Positions 24,191-36,770 of a stretch of 64,000 nt of DNA are shown one piece after another. The notes under the pieces are model-generated. The model had not been told where the DNA came from. It worked only from the letters and a program-made list of their open reading frames with translations, and did no database searches. Each line of letters begins with the position of its first letter. Position 1 is the stretch's first letter. Origin of the DNA: Posidonia oceanica (lineage: Eukaryota > Streptophyta > Magnoliopsida > Alismatales > Posidoniaceae); NCBI GenBank assembly GCA_037176725.1, contig JAZBRS010000026.1, positions 149,865,501-149,929,500 of the forward strand. The letters run 5' to 3'. The position numbers and the translations under genes are program-made.

Positions 24191-26028
24191 CAAGTGTAAA
24201 TCAAAGTCCACTCCCTTCGCAAATGCATGTAATGCAATATGCAGACGTCAGAAGCCAATGGGTTGAGGTGGTGAAGTGTACACAATGGACTTGAATTCAA
24301 TGGAACAGTGATCTCTCTCTCTCTCTCTCCCTCTTTCTCTATATATATATATATACTCAAAAAGCTTACAAGGGTTTACTCAAGCTCAAGTGTTCACTCT
24401 TGGAAAATCATAGAAAAATCCCCAAAAGAAGTCCCCTCTCAAGGTTTGGAGGGCACACCGATGTATAAGGCACGGAAGAGCTATTACACCAACTCCAAGC
24501 AAGGTAAGTTGACCAAAAAAGACAATTCTGACTAAGAAAATGGCAGTTACTATAGCTGTAGGGTGTTAGACGTGTGGCACTATGCGTCTAACACTTAGAT
24601 GCGAGGTGACCCACGTTTAATAGTGCTCCACATATGGCAAACAGTTGTCTCCTTAATGTAGAAAATCTCCAATAAATGCGCAATTAAGAGGGCAATGAAG
24701 GCTTATAATGGAGTTAAGTCACAGTAATCAACGAGAAATGGAAATACTTTAACATCAAAAATTACCAAATTTGAAGAAGTAAATATCCAGCGAAGGAGAA
24801 GGTGCCACAACTATTGGACATTAGACGTGTAGTAATCTTGCCCTCGATCAGCACGACATTGCACCTTTAGACTAGCTTGGTAGCACAAGTTGCGGTCGGG
24901 TCGGCTAGCTTGAACCGGTCGGATGGGTCACCTTCACTCGGTCCTGAGAGGCACAACACGAACCAATGTGAAAGAACCTCGACTGCTGTATGGCCAAAGG
25001 TACTCTGATACTAAAGTCAGGATATGAACAGTATGAGAGACTAGATCAGGTTTGAACGTGGTGTCAAAAAAATGTATATTTGCACCAGAATAATTGTAGT
25101 GTTTATAGTTGCCTGGAGGTAGGTTAAAAACACCATTTACCTTTACCAAGAGGGTTCTACCATGCATGTGGATGTAGATATGTTGTTTTGACATTTCTTG
25201 GAAGACTTTCGGTTTTGATTACCTTTAGGTCAACCGTTAGATTTGTTTCACTCCCATTCCTCTCTTGACACTAGAACATGTCAGATTACACTATCAAATC
25301 TCTCTCTGAGCCTTCATGATCATAAGGGTATTTTTGTCATTTCAGATCCATTTCGTGAAATACCTATTTTATTTCTTTTGATACCTTGGAAAGATCACTG
25401 TAGTAGAGCAATCAATGATCTCCAAATTTGTTGAAAATTTATAGATAGCTTCCTTACATCCTAAACTTCACTCTTGGAAAGTTTCAACAGTTTTGGACAT
25501 AAGGCCTTATGTAAAATGTAATAGTTCCAGCGTCTTACGATATCCTGTAAAGATCCTTACAACAGAGTATTCAAATGACTTCTAAATTTAGTAAATTTTT
25601 ATAGAATTGTTCCTTATATCCCATAGTACATTCTTGGAAAGTTTGAGCATTTTTCATTGAACACATACTATACCGCGTCTAATATAAAATGCGTGACTCT
25701 TTGCGTTTTACACCTGACAGTTGTACTATTTACCGCCTCCCACTTTCATTTTCTGGAATAATTTCAAATTCGAACTATTTCATTTTAAGATGATTCTGTG
25801 GATCATGCGTTGACCTAATCAGGTTTTATTGTGTCGAATTCACTAATAATGAGATGAATATTCCAACAATTAATGTGGCAGGGCGTTTTCTATTTCTAGA
25901 GGTTGTAAAATGCTGGAGATGTTACATATGCGTTTAATTTATACCTCAATTTTGGAAACACTTGTTGTAGCTGGATGCCTTGTCTTTTATGGATTCTTTC
26001 CATTTCCCTGATCTTCCCACCACTTAGA
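24191..26028. other. LTR-like remnants without a recognisable gene
   Basis: Contains a CT/AT microsatellite and a perfect 10-bp stem GTGTTAGACG/CGTCTAACAC (24563-24572 with 24585-24594). Near 24995 a stretch reads GGTACTCTGATACTAAAGTCAGG, abridged here to its key words CTCTGATAC and AAGTCAG. It resembles a block seen in Tat-type LTRs. No boundaries or target duplications were found. Confidence 0.4.
24312..24355. repeat. (CT)n followed by (AT)n microsatellite
   Basis: CT repeats at 24312-24329, a short pyrimidine link, then AT repeats at 24341-24355. Confidence 0.9.
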
Positions 26029-26036
26029 GTGGCACC
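26029..26036. repeat. 8-bp target-site duplication GTGGCACC of the hAT element (left)
   Basis: GTGGCACC precedes the terminal repeat at 26037 and follows the right terminus at 29050-29057. Eight bases is the hAT superfamily size. Confidence 0.92.
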
Positions 26037-29000
26037 TAGTGTTGTAAAATGGGCCGGGCCGGCCCCGGACCATATTTTAGCTCGGCCTAGCCCGACCCAC
26101 GTAATCCGTGGGCCGGGCCTGTCCAGGCCCGGTATGGGCCCAGGCCAGGCCAGGCCAGGCCCGTCACTTGGGCCCGCGGGGCCACTGGATTCATTAGGGG
26201 TCGGGCCGGGCCAGCCCGAAAAAAGTTAAAAAAAAAAAAATCACAAATGGCCGTTGGCATTGGCAACGGCTCATTTGTGGCTAACAATGGCTATTTTTTT
26301 TATTTTTTATTTTTCTCTTCTCTTCTCTTTTCTTTTTTTCATTTTCCTATAAAGACTCTATCATATCTTTATATTTTTTCACACAACTCACTCTTCTCTC
26401 TTATTACAACACTCATAATTCTCCTACTCTCACAATTCTCCCACTCTCATAGTTCTTCTAAGTGGCCAATTCTCCCACACTCCGGACTCCAGTCTGCTGA
26501 TTTGCTCAAGTGTTCTCTGGCTCTGCTACTACTGCTACTCTACTAATCTTCTGAGCTACAAAAATTCTCTACTTCTAATCCCTCCAATTTCTCTACTCCT
26601 ACTCCCTCTATTTTTGGGTTTAGGGACTTTTGGGTTAAGAGTTTCATACATTAGTTATTACATCTGTTTTTCTCTACTGTTAAATTCTCTAGTCATAATT
26701 TTCATTTGTTTTTTCATACTTTAGATATTTATAATGGAAAACGTAGGAAGCCATGATTATACCCCAACCCAGGAGTCAGACTAGCCTCAACATCAAGACA
26801 CCTTTACACAATCCACTAGCACAAAAAAACCTAGGAAACAGAGTTCATGGGTTTGAGAACATGTTACCATAGATCTTACAGATGAAAGTAGATGCTATTG
26901 TAATTATTGTGGTTCGGGATACACTTGTCCTAAAGGTGGGGGTGTTGGTCACATAGCTAGGCATTTACAAAAATGTATAGCTGCATACAATAAAGAAGAA
27001 AATACAGATTTAAGGCAATCAAAATTACACATAGGTTCAGGTGGTTTAGTAAATTGGAAATTTAATGCGGAAGAAACAAAAGAACGTTTAACAAAATATA
27101 TAGTACAAGATGAACAACCATTTTCATTATCAGAAAATAAAAAATTTGAATCTTATGTATAAGATTGTCTTAATCCACAATTTAAAAGTCATTCTAGAAA
27201 CACTACAAAAAATATTATTCATAAAACATTTAAAAAAGATAAACAAAATATAATGAGAATATTTTTTAGTTTATTATGTAAAGTATCATTAACTTGTGAT
27301 GTTTGGATAGGTCCTAATAATTTTCCATATCTATGTTTAACTGCACATTGGATAGACATATAGTGGACCTTTCAAAAAAGATAAATAGCTTTTAGAGTAT
27401 TTGATCATCCACATACTGGTAAGGCTATAGCTAATATGTTAGAAGAAATTACTAAAGAATTTCACTTATATTATAAAATTAATACAATATTTTTTGATAA
27501 TGCTTCTAATAATAATGTTACCATAGATTTATGAAAAAGAAATCTAAAATCATTATTAAATGATGAAATCTTTCATTATAGGTATTGTTGTCACATAATA
27601 AACTTAATTGTACAAGATGGTATAGATTGCATTAGACTTTATATAGAAAGTATAAGAACAACTATTTTATTTATTCAAACATCACCTAAAAGATATCAAG
27701 AATTTAGACATTTATGTTCAGAAAATGGTTTAAGACCTAAAAAATTTAAATTAAATGTTCAACATAGATGGAACTCAACCTATGATATGTTAAGTTCAAG
27801 TTTACCTTATAGCCATTTAATTACAGCATTTTATAATGCAAAATCTAATTATATGTTAAATGATGAAGATTGGCAAAATTCTCAAATAATTCATACTTTT
27901 TTAGAACCTTTTTAAAATACTACTAAACAATTATCTAGTCAATATTATCCTACTAGTAATCTAGTTTTAATTAATTTATTTAATATTACAAATATTTTTC
28001 AGCAATATAGAGAAGTGCCAAGTTTTGTAAACATTATTCAAGTAATGTAACATAAATATAATAGTTATTGGGATGATCCTCCAATGTGGGCATGTTTAGC
28101 AATAATTATGGATCTTAGGCATAGACTTGTTAATTGTATGATACTTATAGATGATATTTTTAGTAACATGAATAAAAATAACTTAATAGAAGAATTTAAT
28201 AATAAAATTAAGACTACTTTGTATACATTATTTGAAGAATATGTTAAAATTTATGATGAAGGTAGTTCTAGTGCACCTAGATCTAGTACTGTTGGATCAC
28301 ATAGTAGTAGTAGCAATACTAGTGGTTCATTTTGGAGTAGATTAAATAAGAAAAAGGAAACATACGTAAAATCATCCACAAATGATGAATTAGAAAATTA
28401 TTTAGAATGTGAATTTCCAATTAGTGAATCAGAATTGAATAACTTAGATATATTAAAGTGGTGGTCTAATACAGCAATTAGGTTTCCTATAGTTTCTAGA
28501 ATGGCTAAAGATTTACTAACGATTCCGGCATCTACTATGGCGTCGGAGTCTGCATTTTCTGCAGGTAAAAAAGTTTTAAGTAATAGAAGATGTAGATTAT
28601 CAGACAAGTTTGTAGAAGCCTCCGTGTGTTTGAAGGACTCAACTTAAACAGTGATACTGAAGACGACGAGACGACATCAACTTCAACGGGCACGGGGACC
28701 GAAACGGACTCCACACATGATTAAGAACTTAAGATGTAATTTTTTAAATATTTATGTAAAAAAATTATAAAGAGATGTAAAATTTTATATATCAATATCA
28801 AGCATTTATCTTATGTAATTTTCAATTTTTTTATGTATATATCAATATTTAATAAAAAAAATTAAAATTTTAAATTTATATTTCTTTTAAAAAAAATGGA
28901 CCGAACAGACCGGCCCTGTCCGTGGCCCGATCTAATCGTGGGCCGTGCCTGGCCAGCCAAATGTTTGACTCGGCCCGGCTCGGTCCGGCTCGGTATAGTA

Positions 29001-29049
29001 GGCAGCTCGATATAGTAGGCGGCCTGGCCTGGCCCGGTTTACATGTCTA
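26037..29049 (+). mobile_element. hAT DNA transposon (non-functional)
   Basis: A 3,013-bp element bounded by imperfect terminal inverted repeats: left TAGTGTTGTAAAATGGGCCG, right (reverse complement) TAGACATGTAAACCGGGCC. GGCC-rich subterminal repeats lie at 26050-26220 and 28900-29040, and an 8-bp duplication flanks the whole. The interior encodes one transposase on the plus strand with several nonsense codons. Confidence 0.93.
26734..28647 (+). pseudogene. hAT transposase with BED finger and C-terminal dimerisation domain
   Basis: From the ATG at 26734 (MENVGSHDYT) one frame of 638 codons runs to 28647. A BED-type zinc finger is visible around residues 50-80 (CNYCGSGYTC, then GHIARHLQKC). 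The RNase H-like core follows, including the word FFDNASNNN. The hAT dimerisation region is at residues about 550-635 (ILKWWSNTAIRFPIVSRMA, then ASTMASESAFSAG and NRRCRLSDKFVEASVCLKD). About eight in-frame stops occur (near 26782, 26854, 27160, 27361, 27382, 27532, 27913, 28048) with no frameshift. The last third is still open. The dead protein would have bound the terminal repeats and excised the element. Confidence 0.92.
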
Positions 29050-29163
29050 GTGGCACCATAACCTTGAAAAAGATATGAAAATTAAGGAGAGTCTTTGAGG
29101 ATGGGATTTTGGAAAAGAATTTGAGCTGGAATTTGAAGGTCTTTGAGAATTCACATTTTGAGT

Positions 29164-29202
29164 TAGAGAGAGAGAGAGAGAGAGAGAAAGTGTGTGTGTG
29201 TG
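29164..29202. repeat. (GA)n(GT)n microsatellite at the edge of LTR1
   Basis: GA repeat at 29165-29187 followed by GT repeat up to the TGTAACG terminus of LTR1. The exact LTR1 boundary is therefore uncertain by a few bases. Confidence 0.85.
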
Positions 29203-29608
29203 TAACGCCCCTAGCGCCACAAACTAGCATCAACTACCCAAATCTCTTAATTAAATAATTAACTAGACAATAAATAACTATAGTCAAATTAACAGAACAA
29301 ATCTACACTACCCAGAACCTGTGGTGGTCGGCTACGTGGCTCCAACTATATGCACCAAAATGAACTGCAATACCTTAAATGTACTTGCAAACAAAACCAC
29401 AGAGCAAACAAGCGTGAGTGACATCCATTGCCACCTAGTACGCGCATACCAAAAACCAAACCGGAGAAAATACCAAAACCTTGCAAAGCACAACAGCCGG
29501 TTATCTAAGGAATCTTTCTTTAAACATGCCTTTCAAAACATGATCTTTACTTTCTTTTTAAAACACGTGCATTTTGGAAATCACTTTATGCATCATCAGA
29601 AAGCCAAA
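29201..29608 (-). mobile_element. LTR1 (Tekay-like), first piece
   Basis: Starts TGTAACGCCCC on this strand, like LTR3 and similar to E1, and has the shared words CTACACTACCCAGAACCT and GTCGGCTACGTGGCTCC. Insertion of LTR2 at 29609 splits it; it continues at 49237. Its far end lies beyond the copia insertion and is not in the window. Confidence 0.75.
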
Positions 29609-31203
29609 TGTAACGACTCCCAAGTCGTTACCTCTCAACTTAGCTACCATTTTTTTTTAATGTACTACAGAACTAAATTCTCACAATCTTTATAAAACAG
29701 AAATAAAATAAACATAATTAACTTACTTACCCAGAACTCTTGATGTGTGGCAGTGTAACTCCTTTCCTATAGGCACTAGCAACTCTAGCTCCTATCTTGC
29801 ACCTGACAAAAACAAAACAAAGCACATGTGAGTGACCACTCAATCGGTCACCCAGTACACACCCCACCTAGGCACACAAACAACTCGGCAAGTCATGCTG
29901 AGGAAATAGGTGTAACCACGCTATAAGCAACAAACACAAGCATAACTCTTGGATGCTACAACAGGGCACACACATTTGCCCAACAAGCAAACCTTTAAAA
30001 CATGCCTTTAAATCACTTTTCTCTTTTCCTTTTAAAACCATATGCATGCTCTTTTCAAAACCATGTGTACACTTGAAATGGCCACTCTAGCCAAATCAAG
30101 CCCAAAAAAACACACAATCTAATCCCTCACACTCTCGGTGTGGACTAGACAGCCAACCGTGTCTGAATGCCCTCAATTGCATTCAGGATACACACACAGC
30201 ACAGCAAACACTAAAACCAAAAGCCAACGCTGAGACACTGTTCAGCCAAACCAAAGCACCTCACAAACGCAGGACCTACGCCCCACAAGCGCGGCCACAA
30301 GCACATTCAACCACACACACAAACAAACTGTGTCGTCACTCGGGCCCAAGTAGACGACACCTAGCCACAAGCAACTGCTGAAGACTCTAGCATCTCTCAA
30401 CTGCAGTGCCGCAGTAGCCTACCCCATGTGAGAGAGCGACCGCCTCGGCCAACAAGCCCCATTTATCATCATATTTCTCAGTATACACGGGGTGGCGTCC
30501 TCTGACGCCCCAAATTCAGTGCTTCAAACCCTAAGGCTTAGTCAGCACCTACCAGTCTCGGTACCCGTACTAGCAAGGGTATCACGTCTGGCTACTTAGA
30601 GGTCTTATATCCCTTGGGTCCGCTGCCACAACACCACTAAGTACTGTCAGTACCTTGGGCCTTCAGCACCTGGAGCAAATGGAGTGTCATACCTCCAAGT
30701 CCCGTCGACACCTCGGCCCGCGGACCTCAGCCTTGGCCTCGTGAACGACAATCAATGAGTATCATACCTCTAAGATTCAACGAACACTTACCTCAGCCTC
30801 TTGGTCTCAGGACCTCAACCTAGGCTACGTGCCTGACTAACCAGGAACGTCATCACATCCCCAGGACCCGCTGACACGTCCCTCCGGCATCTTGGTCCCC
30901 TACAAACAGAAAATGCTGGAAAACTCTTTCAAAAAACCTTTACAAAACCCATGCATTTCCTTTTCAAAACTCTTTTCGAAAATCATTTTGAAATTCTTAA
31001 ATAGTAACTCAAAAGCACCACAAACCACCGTGCCAAAAGTAGTACGAAACCATGAACCAAAATTATAACTTAAAACACAGTCTCGACAGCTCCTCTATTT
31101 GGCCCCGAAACCACACTTCGAACGCAACACCACAAGGAAAACAAAAGCACCTTCTGGGCTTAAAGTTTACCCAAGAGACACCACACAGAAACAAAGCACC
31201 AGC
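29609..31203 (-). mobile_element. LTR2 (Tekay-like solo LTR), first piece
   Basis: Starts TGTAACGACTCCC after CCAAA (29604-29608). The far terminus GAATGTTACA is at 49231, followed by the same CCAAA (49232-49236). E2 interrupts it at 31204. With E2 removed it is about 3.6 kb, and no gag or pol is present, so it is called a solo LTR. Confidence 0.78.
31199..31203. repeat. Target-site duplication CCAGC of E2 (left)
   Basis: CCAGC precedes the TGTAGTAATCC terminus and recurs at 47247-47251 after GGTGTCTACA. Confidence 0.9.
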
Positions 31204-34200
31204 TGTAGTAATCCTGAATTCTGATCGTCCATGCACATTACCAAAGCTTGTGTGCACTGATCAAAATAGGTTCACTATATGCGGCTGGATCCGAGGGAAG
31301 AACTCGACTCGGAAACGCTGGCAAAAGAAAAGAAAAGAAATGATAAGACAATTCGGAGTCGCCACCGGGTCTATTGAATTGGAAGACAAGGAAAACTAGG
31401 AGGTAAAGCATGAGAAGACGTGTGAAACTAGATGCAAGGAGGGGCAAAGGGATGCGAGGCGAAGCTAAGCTATGCTATGCTATGCTATGCTATGACTCAA
31501 GCCTAGGATAAAGGAAGGGTCGGTGCGAGCCAAGAGAAAGGGCAAGGACTCCTGTTACGCACGGGGAAGGTGTTAGGCACCCCGATACGTCTGAGAGTCG
31601 GTCTTTCTTAGGCAATCTCGCGCTCATGCAGGGAATTGCTAGCCTAATGCCTAAATGCCTTAAATGCCTTAAATGCTTACCTACTATGCGAGGGAAATAA
31701 ACGTGCTATCTAAGTGCTCAGTCACGGTGCTAGTGTTCCGAACTGGGCGGACTCTAGTTCGTGAGAACTTGTAAGCAGTAAGCATCATGGCCCTAAATGC
31801 AAATGCAGACGATAAAACAAAACGACAGGGAAACCAAGCAATGCAGGCGACATGCGAGCGATAAAGCAAAATAGGTGCGGAAAATACAGAAAATAAAGCA
31901 AGGCGCGGAAAACAATGCAAAGGGCAGAAAGCAATGCGAAGGGGTGCAGAGAATCATGCAAAGGAGAGGAAAGCGATGCAAAACACGGAAAACGAGGTAA
32001 AGTGCGCAAAACGAGACAAAGCGGGGTGCGAAATCAAAACAAAGGGGTGGGTAACATGCATTGGTGTTGCAGCAAGCCAAAGAAGCGACAAAACGCGAGA
32101 AACAGCGAACGAAACGAAATCTGCGCTTTAAAACGGTTGTCAGCCATCTACAAGCGATGGACGCTGGCAACACCAGCGTCCAACGTTGGACGCTAGTATT
32201 GCTGGCGTCCAACACCTGCTGCAGACAGACAGCATGCATATTTTTTAAAAACAATGCAATCTAATTATATGAATGCAGTACTGATGTAAATATGCAACTA
32301 CATTGGTGCTAGACATGCAAATCTAACCTAACAGAAGATTAGAGGGAGAATCAGAACAAGGGACTGGCCAGAATCATGGATCCAAACATGCAGGTTGTTA
32401 AATGCCTGTATGCTGGGCGTCCAACAAGAACAGAAGGCAAAGAAGAGAAAAGATGCATGCAAGTGATAGATGAGAGTAGGGAACATGCATTTGGGCTTTT
32501 GGAGTTGAGCATGGAGCAAGCAAGCAAACAGGGGATGCATAAAATAAGCAATCAAACCTTACCTGTGCTGAGTGCTAGGCCAGAGGCACAACCAGGGTGT
32601 TGGACGCGAGCTAGGTTAGCGTCCAATATTGGACGCCAACACCAGCAGCGTACAACGCTCTGGGAGGCACAACACGCAAAAAGCATGCATAAACAAGCAA
32701 ATAAATTAACTGAAATAAAAGAACAGTTGCTACAGAGACCAGACATGCATAAGAACACAGGAGGCAAACAAATAAGCAAGATCAGAGAGGCATGCAGGCT
32801 TCAAAGAAATGCATGAGAGGCCAGGACGTTGGACGCTAGAGTCAGCAGCGTCCAACGTTGGACGCTGAAGGCTCTGGTGTCCAATGACCCAGACCAGCAG
32901 ACTCACCTGTTCTAAAGGGGGAGCTCAGCTCTACCCCACCTATATGCATGCAAGCATCTTAGAAGCATGTAAGAGACTAACAGGAGCATGCAAAGGAGGC
33001 ATGGCAAGCATTTAATACAAGGAGGCAAGATAAAAGAAGGCATGCATATAAGAACATGAGCTTCAAAAAAAAAAAAAGAAGGAATACATGGCTTAAAGGA
33101 ATCCTAGCAAGCCTAAGCATGGTTGCCTTAGGGGCCAGGCATCTCTAAGCATGCATGGATCAGAAAGTAATATCATAAATATGCATGGAATAGGCATGGC
33201 AGCAAAGCAAAGCAAGCAGAGGCGTTGGACGCTAGGTGAACCAGCGTCCAACGTTGGACGCGGCTCACCCTAGCGTCCAACACAGGCAGGAGACTGACTG
33301 AACATTAAGCATGCTAAAAGGCTTCAAACCGGCTTGGAATAAGTTAAAAAGCATGGCACAACATCAAGAAGCATTAAGGGAAGCATACGGCATATATTTG
33401 CAAAGAGGCATGCAAAGAAAAAGCATGGAAAGCATTCAGGCAAGGGGAAAGCAAAGCAGGCCGTTGGACGCCGGCCTATGCCGCGTCCAACGTTGGACGC
33501 ACTAGTTGGTGCATCCAACACACTGAACTTCCTCTTGGATGTGAATCACATCCAAAAGGAGCTAAAAAACTTGTAAAAAGGCATGTTAACGTGCAACCAT
33601 GCATGCATGACTACAGGGGATAGGTGGCTTACCGTTTTGCGGGCTGGAGCGCTGGGTCGACGAAGTTCACCGGAGTTGCAGGTGTGTCCACAGCAGCAGG
33701 TTCAGCGGGCTTACCTAAGCTGCTCAGAGCACCGGAGGAGCTTGCAGCTGGTTGCAGATGGAGATGGGAGTGCCTTCTTGCTCTCGGAAGTGAGAATTCT
33801 CTCGTAGGCTTGGTGTGGTGTCTGTGGCAATGGGTTGAAGATGCTGGTTTTGTGCAAAGTGGCATGGGTTCGTGTGCTGGTGCAGAGGTTTGCAGGTCGA
33901 ATTCTGGGCTTGGCAGGTGCTGGCAGGTGCGGGTGAGAGTGTAGAGGCCATGTGCAATGTCAGAGGAGGGCGTGGGCATTGGCAGGAGGGCGGCGGAGGC
34001 GAGGCGGTGGCTGACACGGCTTGCGAAAGTCAGGCCTATCAGTGAGGTGTGTGAGGGCTTGTTTTGGGCTGATAAGGAGGAGATGGGTAGTAAGTGAGGC
34101 TTGGAAGGTAGTGGATGGCGTGGAGTGGAGGAAGGGACGGGTAGTAAGTGTGGGGAGGCGGTGGAGTGGACGGGCGGTGAGCCGAAGGGGGCGGAGCTGC

Positions 34201-34487
34201 CGCTGCTGCACTCGAGTCGTTGGACGCCAGACCAGAGCGCATCCAACGTTGGACGCTAGCACGGGCCGTGTCCAACATTGGACGCTGCCTGTTCCAGCGT
34301 CCAACACACTCAGGTGACATAAGCTGCAAATGGGCTTAGGTTTGGGCCTAGAAGTGTTGTAAAAATTGCAAGAAGGCTTGGTAAAGGGCTAGAAAATGGG
34401 TTAGAAAAGGGAATGCCAATCCAGAGACCACACAAGCCTGCAAAAGAGAACTACCAACTTCCAGGCTGTCAGAATAGGGTGTCTACA
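31204..34487 (-). repeat. E2 3' LTR (left)
   Basis: 3,284 bp, plus-strand ends TGTAGTAATCC and GGTGTCTACA. Inverted-word modules lie at about 32155-32216, 32594-32640, 32826-32885, 33219-33285, 33460-33520 and 34215-34310. A GCTAT pentamer repeat is at 31467-31493. Compared with the right LTR it lacks one module near 32400 and has fewer modules near 34215. Confidence 0.93.
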
Positions 34488-34512
34488 GTTGCCCCTCCCT
34501 AAGCGAGGTCAA
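34488..34512 (-). other. Polypurine tract of E2
   Basis: The minus strand reads CTTAGGGAGGGGCAAC directly before the LTR start TGTAGACACC. This is the expected plus-strand priming site for a minus-oriented element. Confidence 0.8.
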
Positions 34513-34619
34513 GCGGAGCGAGATTGCTGCTCAGGGTAGACAAGACACCCTACCTGACGCCGGCGAGAGCGCAAATGACTATGGGCATGAGTCACTTATC
34601 TGGCGGATGCACCGGAAAT

Positions 34620-34960
34620 CATGACTCGATGCCACACTGCAAATGCAGATGCAAGATGCTATTGCAATGCAATGCATGTTAATGCAAAAGTTAGTGCAGC
34701 AGTTATGTTAGATGTTAGTGCAGAACTAGTATGCGATGCGAATGCTGATGCTGAACTAGTATGAACTAGTGCGCATGCGAGTGCTGTGCATGAGGAGATG
34801 CTATGCATGGTGAGTGCTGGCACTAATGCCGGTGCTGATGTATGGGGTGCTATGCTTGCAGATGCCAATGCTTGAATGCTAATGCTTGGGTGCAAGTGCT
34901 TGAATGCTGATGCTTGAGAGTGCTAGTGCTGTGCGTGCTTGCTAATGCTGGGGCAGTGCA
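34620..34960. repeat. Degenerate ATGC/TGCTAATGC repeat region
   Basis: Irregular reiteration of AATGC, GATGC, AGTGC and TGCTGATGC words with no fixed period. Confidence 0.6.
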
Positions 34961-36017
34961 GAGTGATGCATGGAGAAGAAGTAGGGGGTTCTACAGGGCA
35001 ATGTGGCAAGTTGGCTGCTTGTCCAAGCTTGCGCAGAAAGCTGGTCCAGGGGGGCTAACATGCTTGCCACTTGGGCAGGCTGCTAGTCCAGGGGAGACCA
35101 CGGGCTCTCGTCCGTCCAGGACAAGTAAACAAGCAGGAGCTCGCGAGGCCGCGAGAAGGAGGAAATGCTTGCCTCCAGGCAAGGCAGCAGACGGACAGAA
35201 GGGGCAATGCAATGCAGAGGGGGGTCCCTAGCAATGCGGGAAAGTGAATGCAAATGCAAATGAATGCAGACGATAGAATGCTGTGCAAATGATATGCTTA
35301 TGCTAACGCTTACTGCGTTGAAACTCCTTTGGGGGAAAGCGAGATGGTGCATGCACACGGAAAAGTGGAAATGAAATGCAATGCTGTCGCTGGCCAATGC
35401 ATGTAGGCCAAGCAACGGGGGTGCCATTCGCAAAGCTTAGCTGTAGACGAATGGCGATGCAAGTGCATGGGATACTGTAGAAAGTAAATATGCTAAAAGT
35501 AAAGCAGGGGAATGTGCATGCAGCGATGGGTACGAAAAGACCTGGGAAAGCGGAATGCGGGAGTTGATGGAAGGACTACAGAGGAGCGGCAGCGCAAATA
35601 AGGGCACAATGCACGAGATGTTATGCAGGGGATGCAAGATATGCAGCGGAACGCCGGGCATGCGGAATCGAGAAAGCGATCCTGGGTTACGCACTACTGC
35701 GAGCATCATCCCGAGCTGGCGATGCTATAAAAAGAAGCATGCGGGCGACGAAGATGCTGCCTTAGGCAATACGTGAACTTGGGGTTCGGATCCTAAGCGT
35801 GCGATGTCCGTGTAATGATGAGATGCAGTACTAGGACTGACTCTACAAGGCATACAAAGGAGCTATATGATGCTATGCAATGCAAATGCTGTGAGATGCA
35901 GTGTACTAATAATGATGGAACGCTGGGCACGCGAGACCGGGAAAACGATCCTGATCGCGTGACGTCCGGGCAATGATGATATGCTGATGCCATGCAACAA
36001 AATGATATTACACTAAG

Positions 36018-36770
36018 ATGAAATGGGTGATAGGTTAACGGACCTATCGCCGGATAGTTAGGGCTATCAGCCTGCAGGGAGTTGACGGAACCCACCACCG
36101 GATAGTTGGGGCTATCAGCCCGATGGATGGTGACAGGCCTGCGAGTCTGTCAGGCAAGAGGGGTGATTACAAGTGCGACAGCTTGTAACCACGAATGCAA
36201 TAGGAATACCATTCCCGAGGGTGTGGCAGAGGTCCGCAGACTCTCCCGTAACAGTTGGGGATGTCAGCCTGAATGCAGATGGAAATGGGATACCAGGGGG
36301 TAGCTGAATAAAGATACCCCTGGTATCGGTGAACGATACTAGGGGCAGCCGAAGCGCCCCTGGCATCAAAATGCAAGGCAGAGACAACACTAATGGGTTT
36401 GTCAACCGAGTAGTTAGGGCTACCAGCCCGATGCAGTGGAACGGATGTAAGGGCTCACCGTGCAAATTGCAATGACGGTGGGGGATGCAATGGAATAATG
36501 CAAATGCAGGGTGACAAGTTAATGGACTTATCGCTGAATAGTTAGGGATATCAACTCGAATGCAACACGGATATGCGAGATGACATTTTAACGGGCGTCA
36601 GCCGAGCAGTTAGGGCTGCCAGCCCGATGCAGAGGAATGCAGAGTGATAGGTTAACGGACCCATCACCGAGCAGTTAGGGTTGCCAGCCCGGATGCAGAG
36701 ATGATGGCATGGTAAGATGATAGGTTGATGGACCCATCGCCGAGCAGTTAGGGTTGCTAGCCCGAATGCA
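36018..36770 (-). repeat. Dispersed hairpin-unit repeats in E2
   Basis: At least six units share the pattern GATAGGT, six bases, ACCTATC, then a second small stem around TTAGGG followed by CAGCCC. Examples start near 36029, 36404, 36513, 36600, 36649 and 36720. Stem letters differ between units while pairing is largely kept. Confidence 0.8.

Noticed and set aside
24995..25020. A Tat-type LTR block as proof of an LTR pair for the pol at 22232-24190
   Set aside because: Its orientation is opposite to the pol and no second copy or boundary was found, so it was kept only as a remnant.
33629..34246. A 205-codon minus-strand frame in the E2 LTR
   Set aside because: The equivalent frame in the right LTR (46292-46642) is truncated. 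It spans the inverted-word island and shows no domain.
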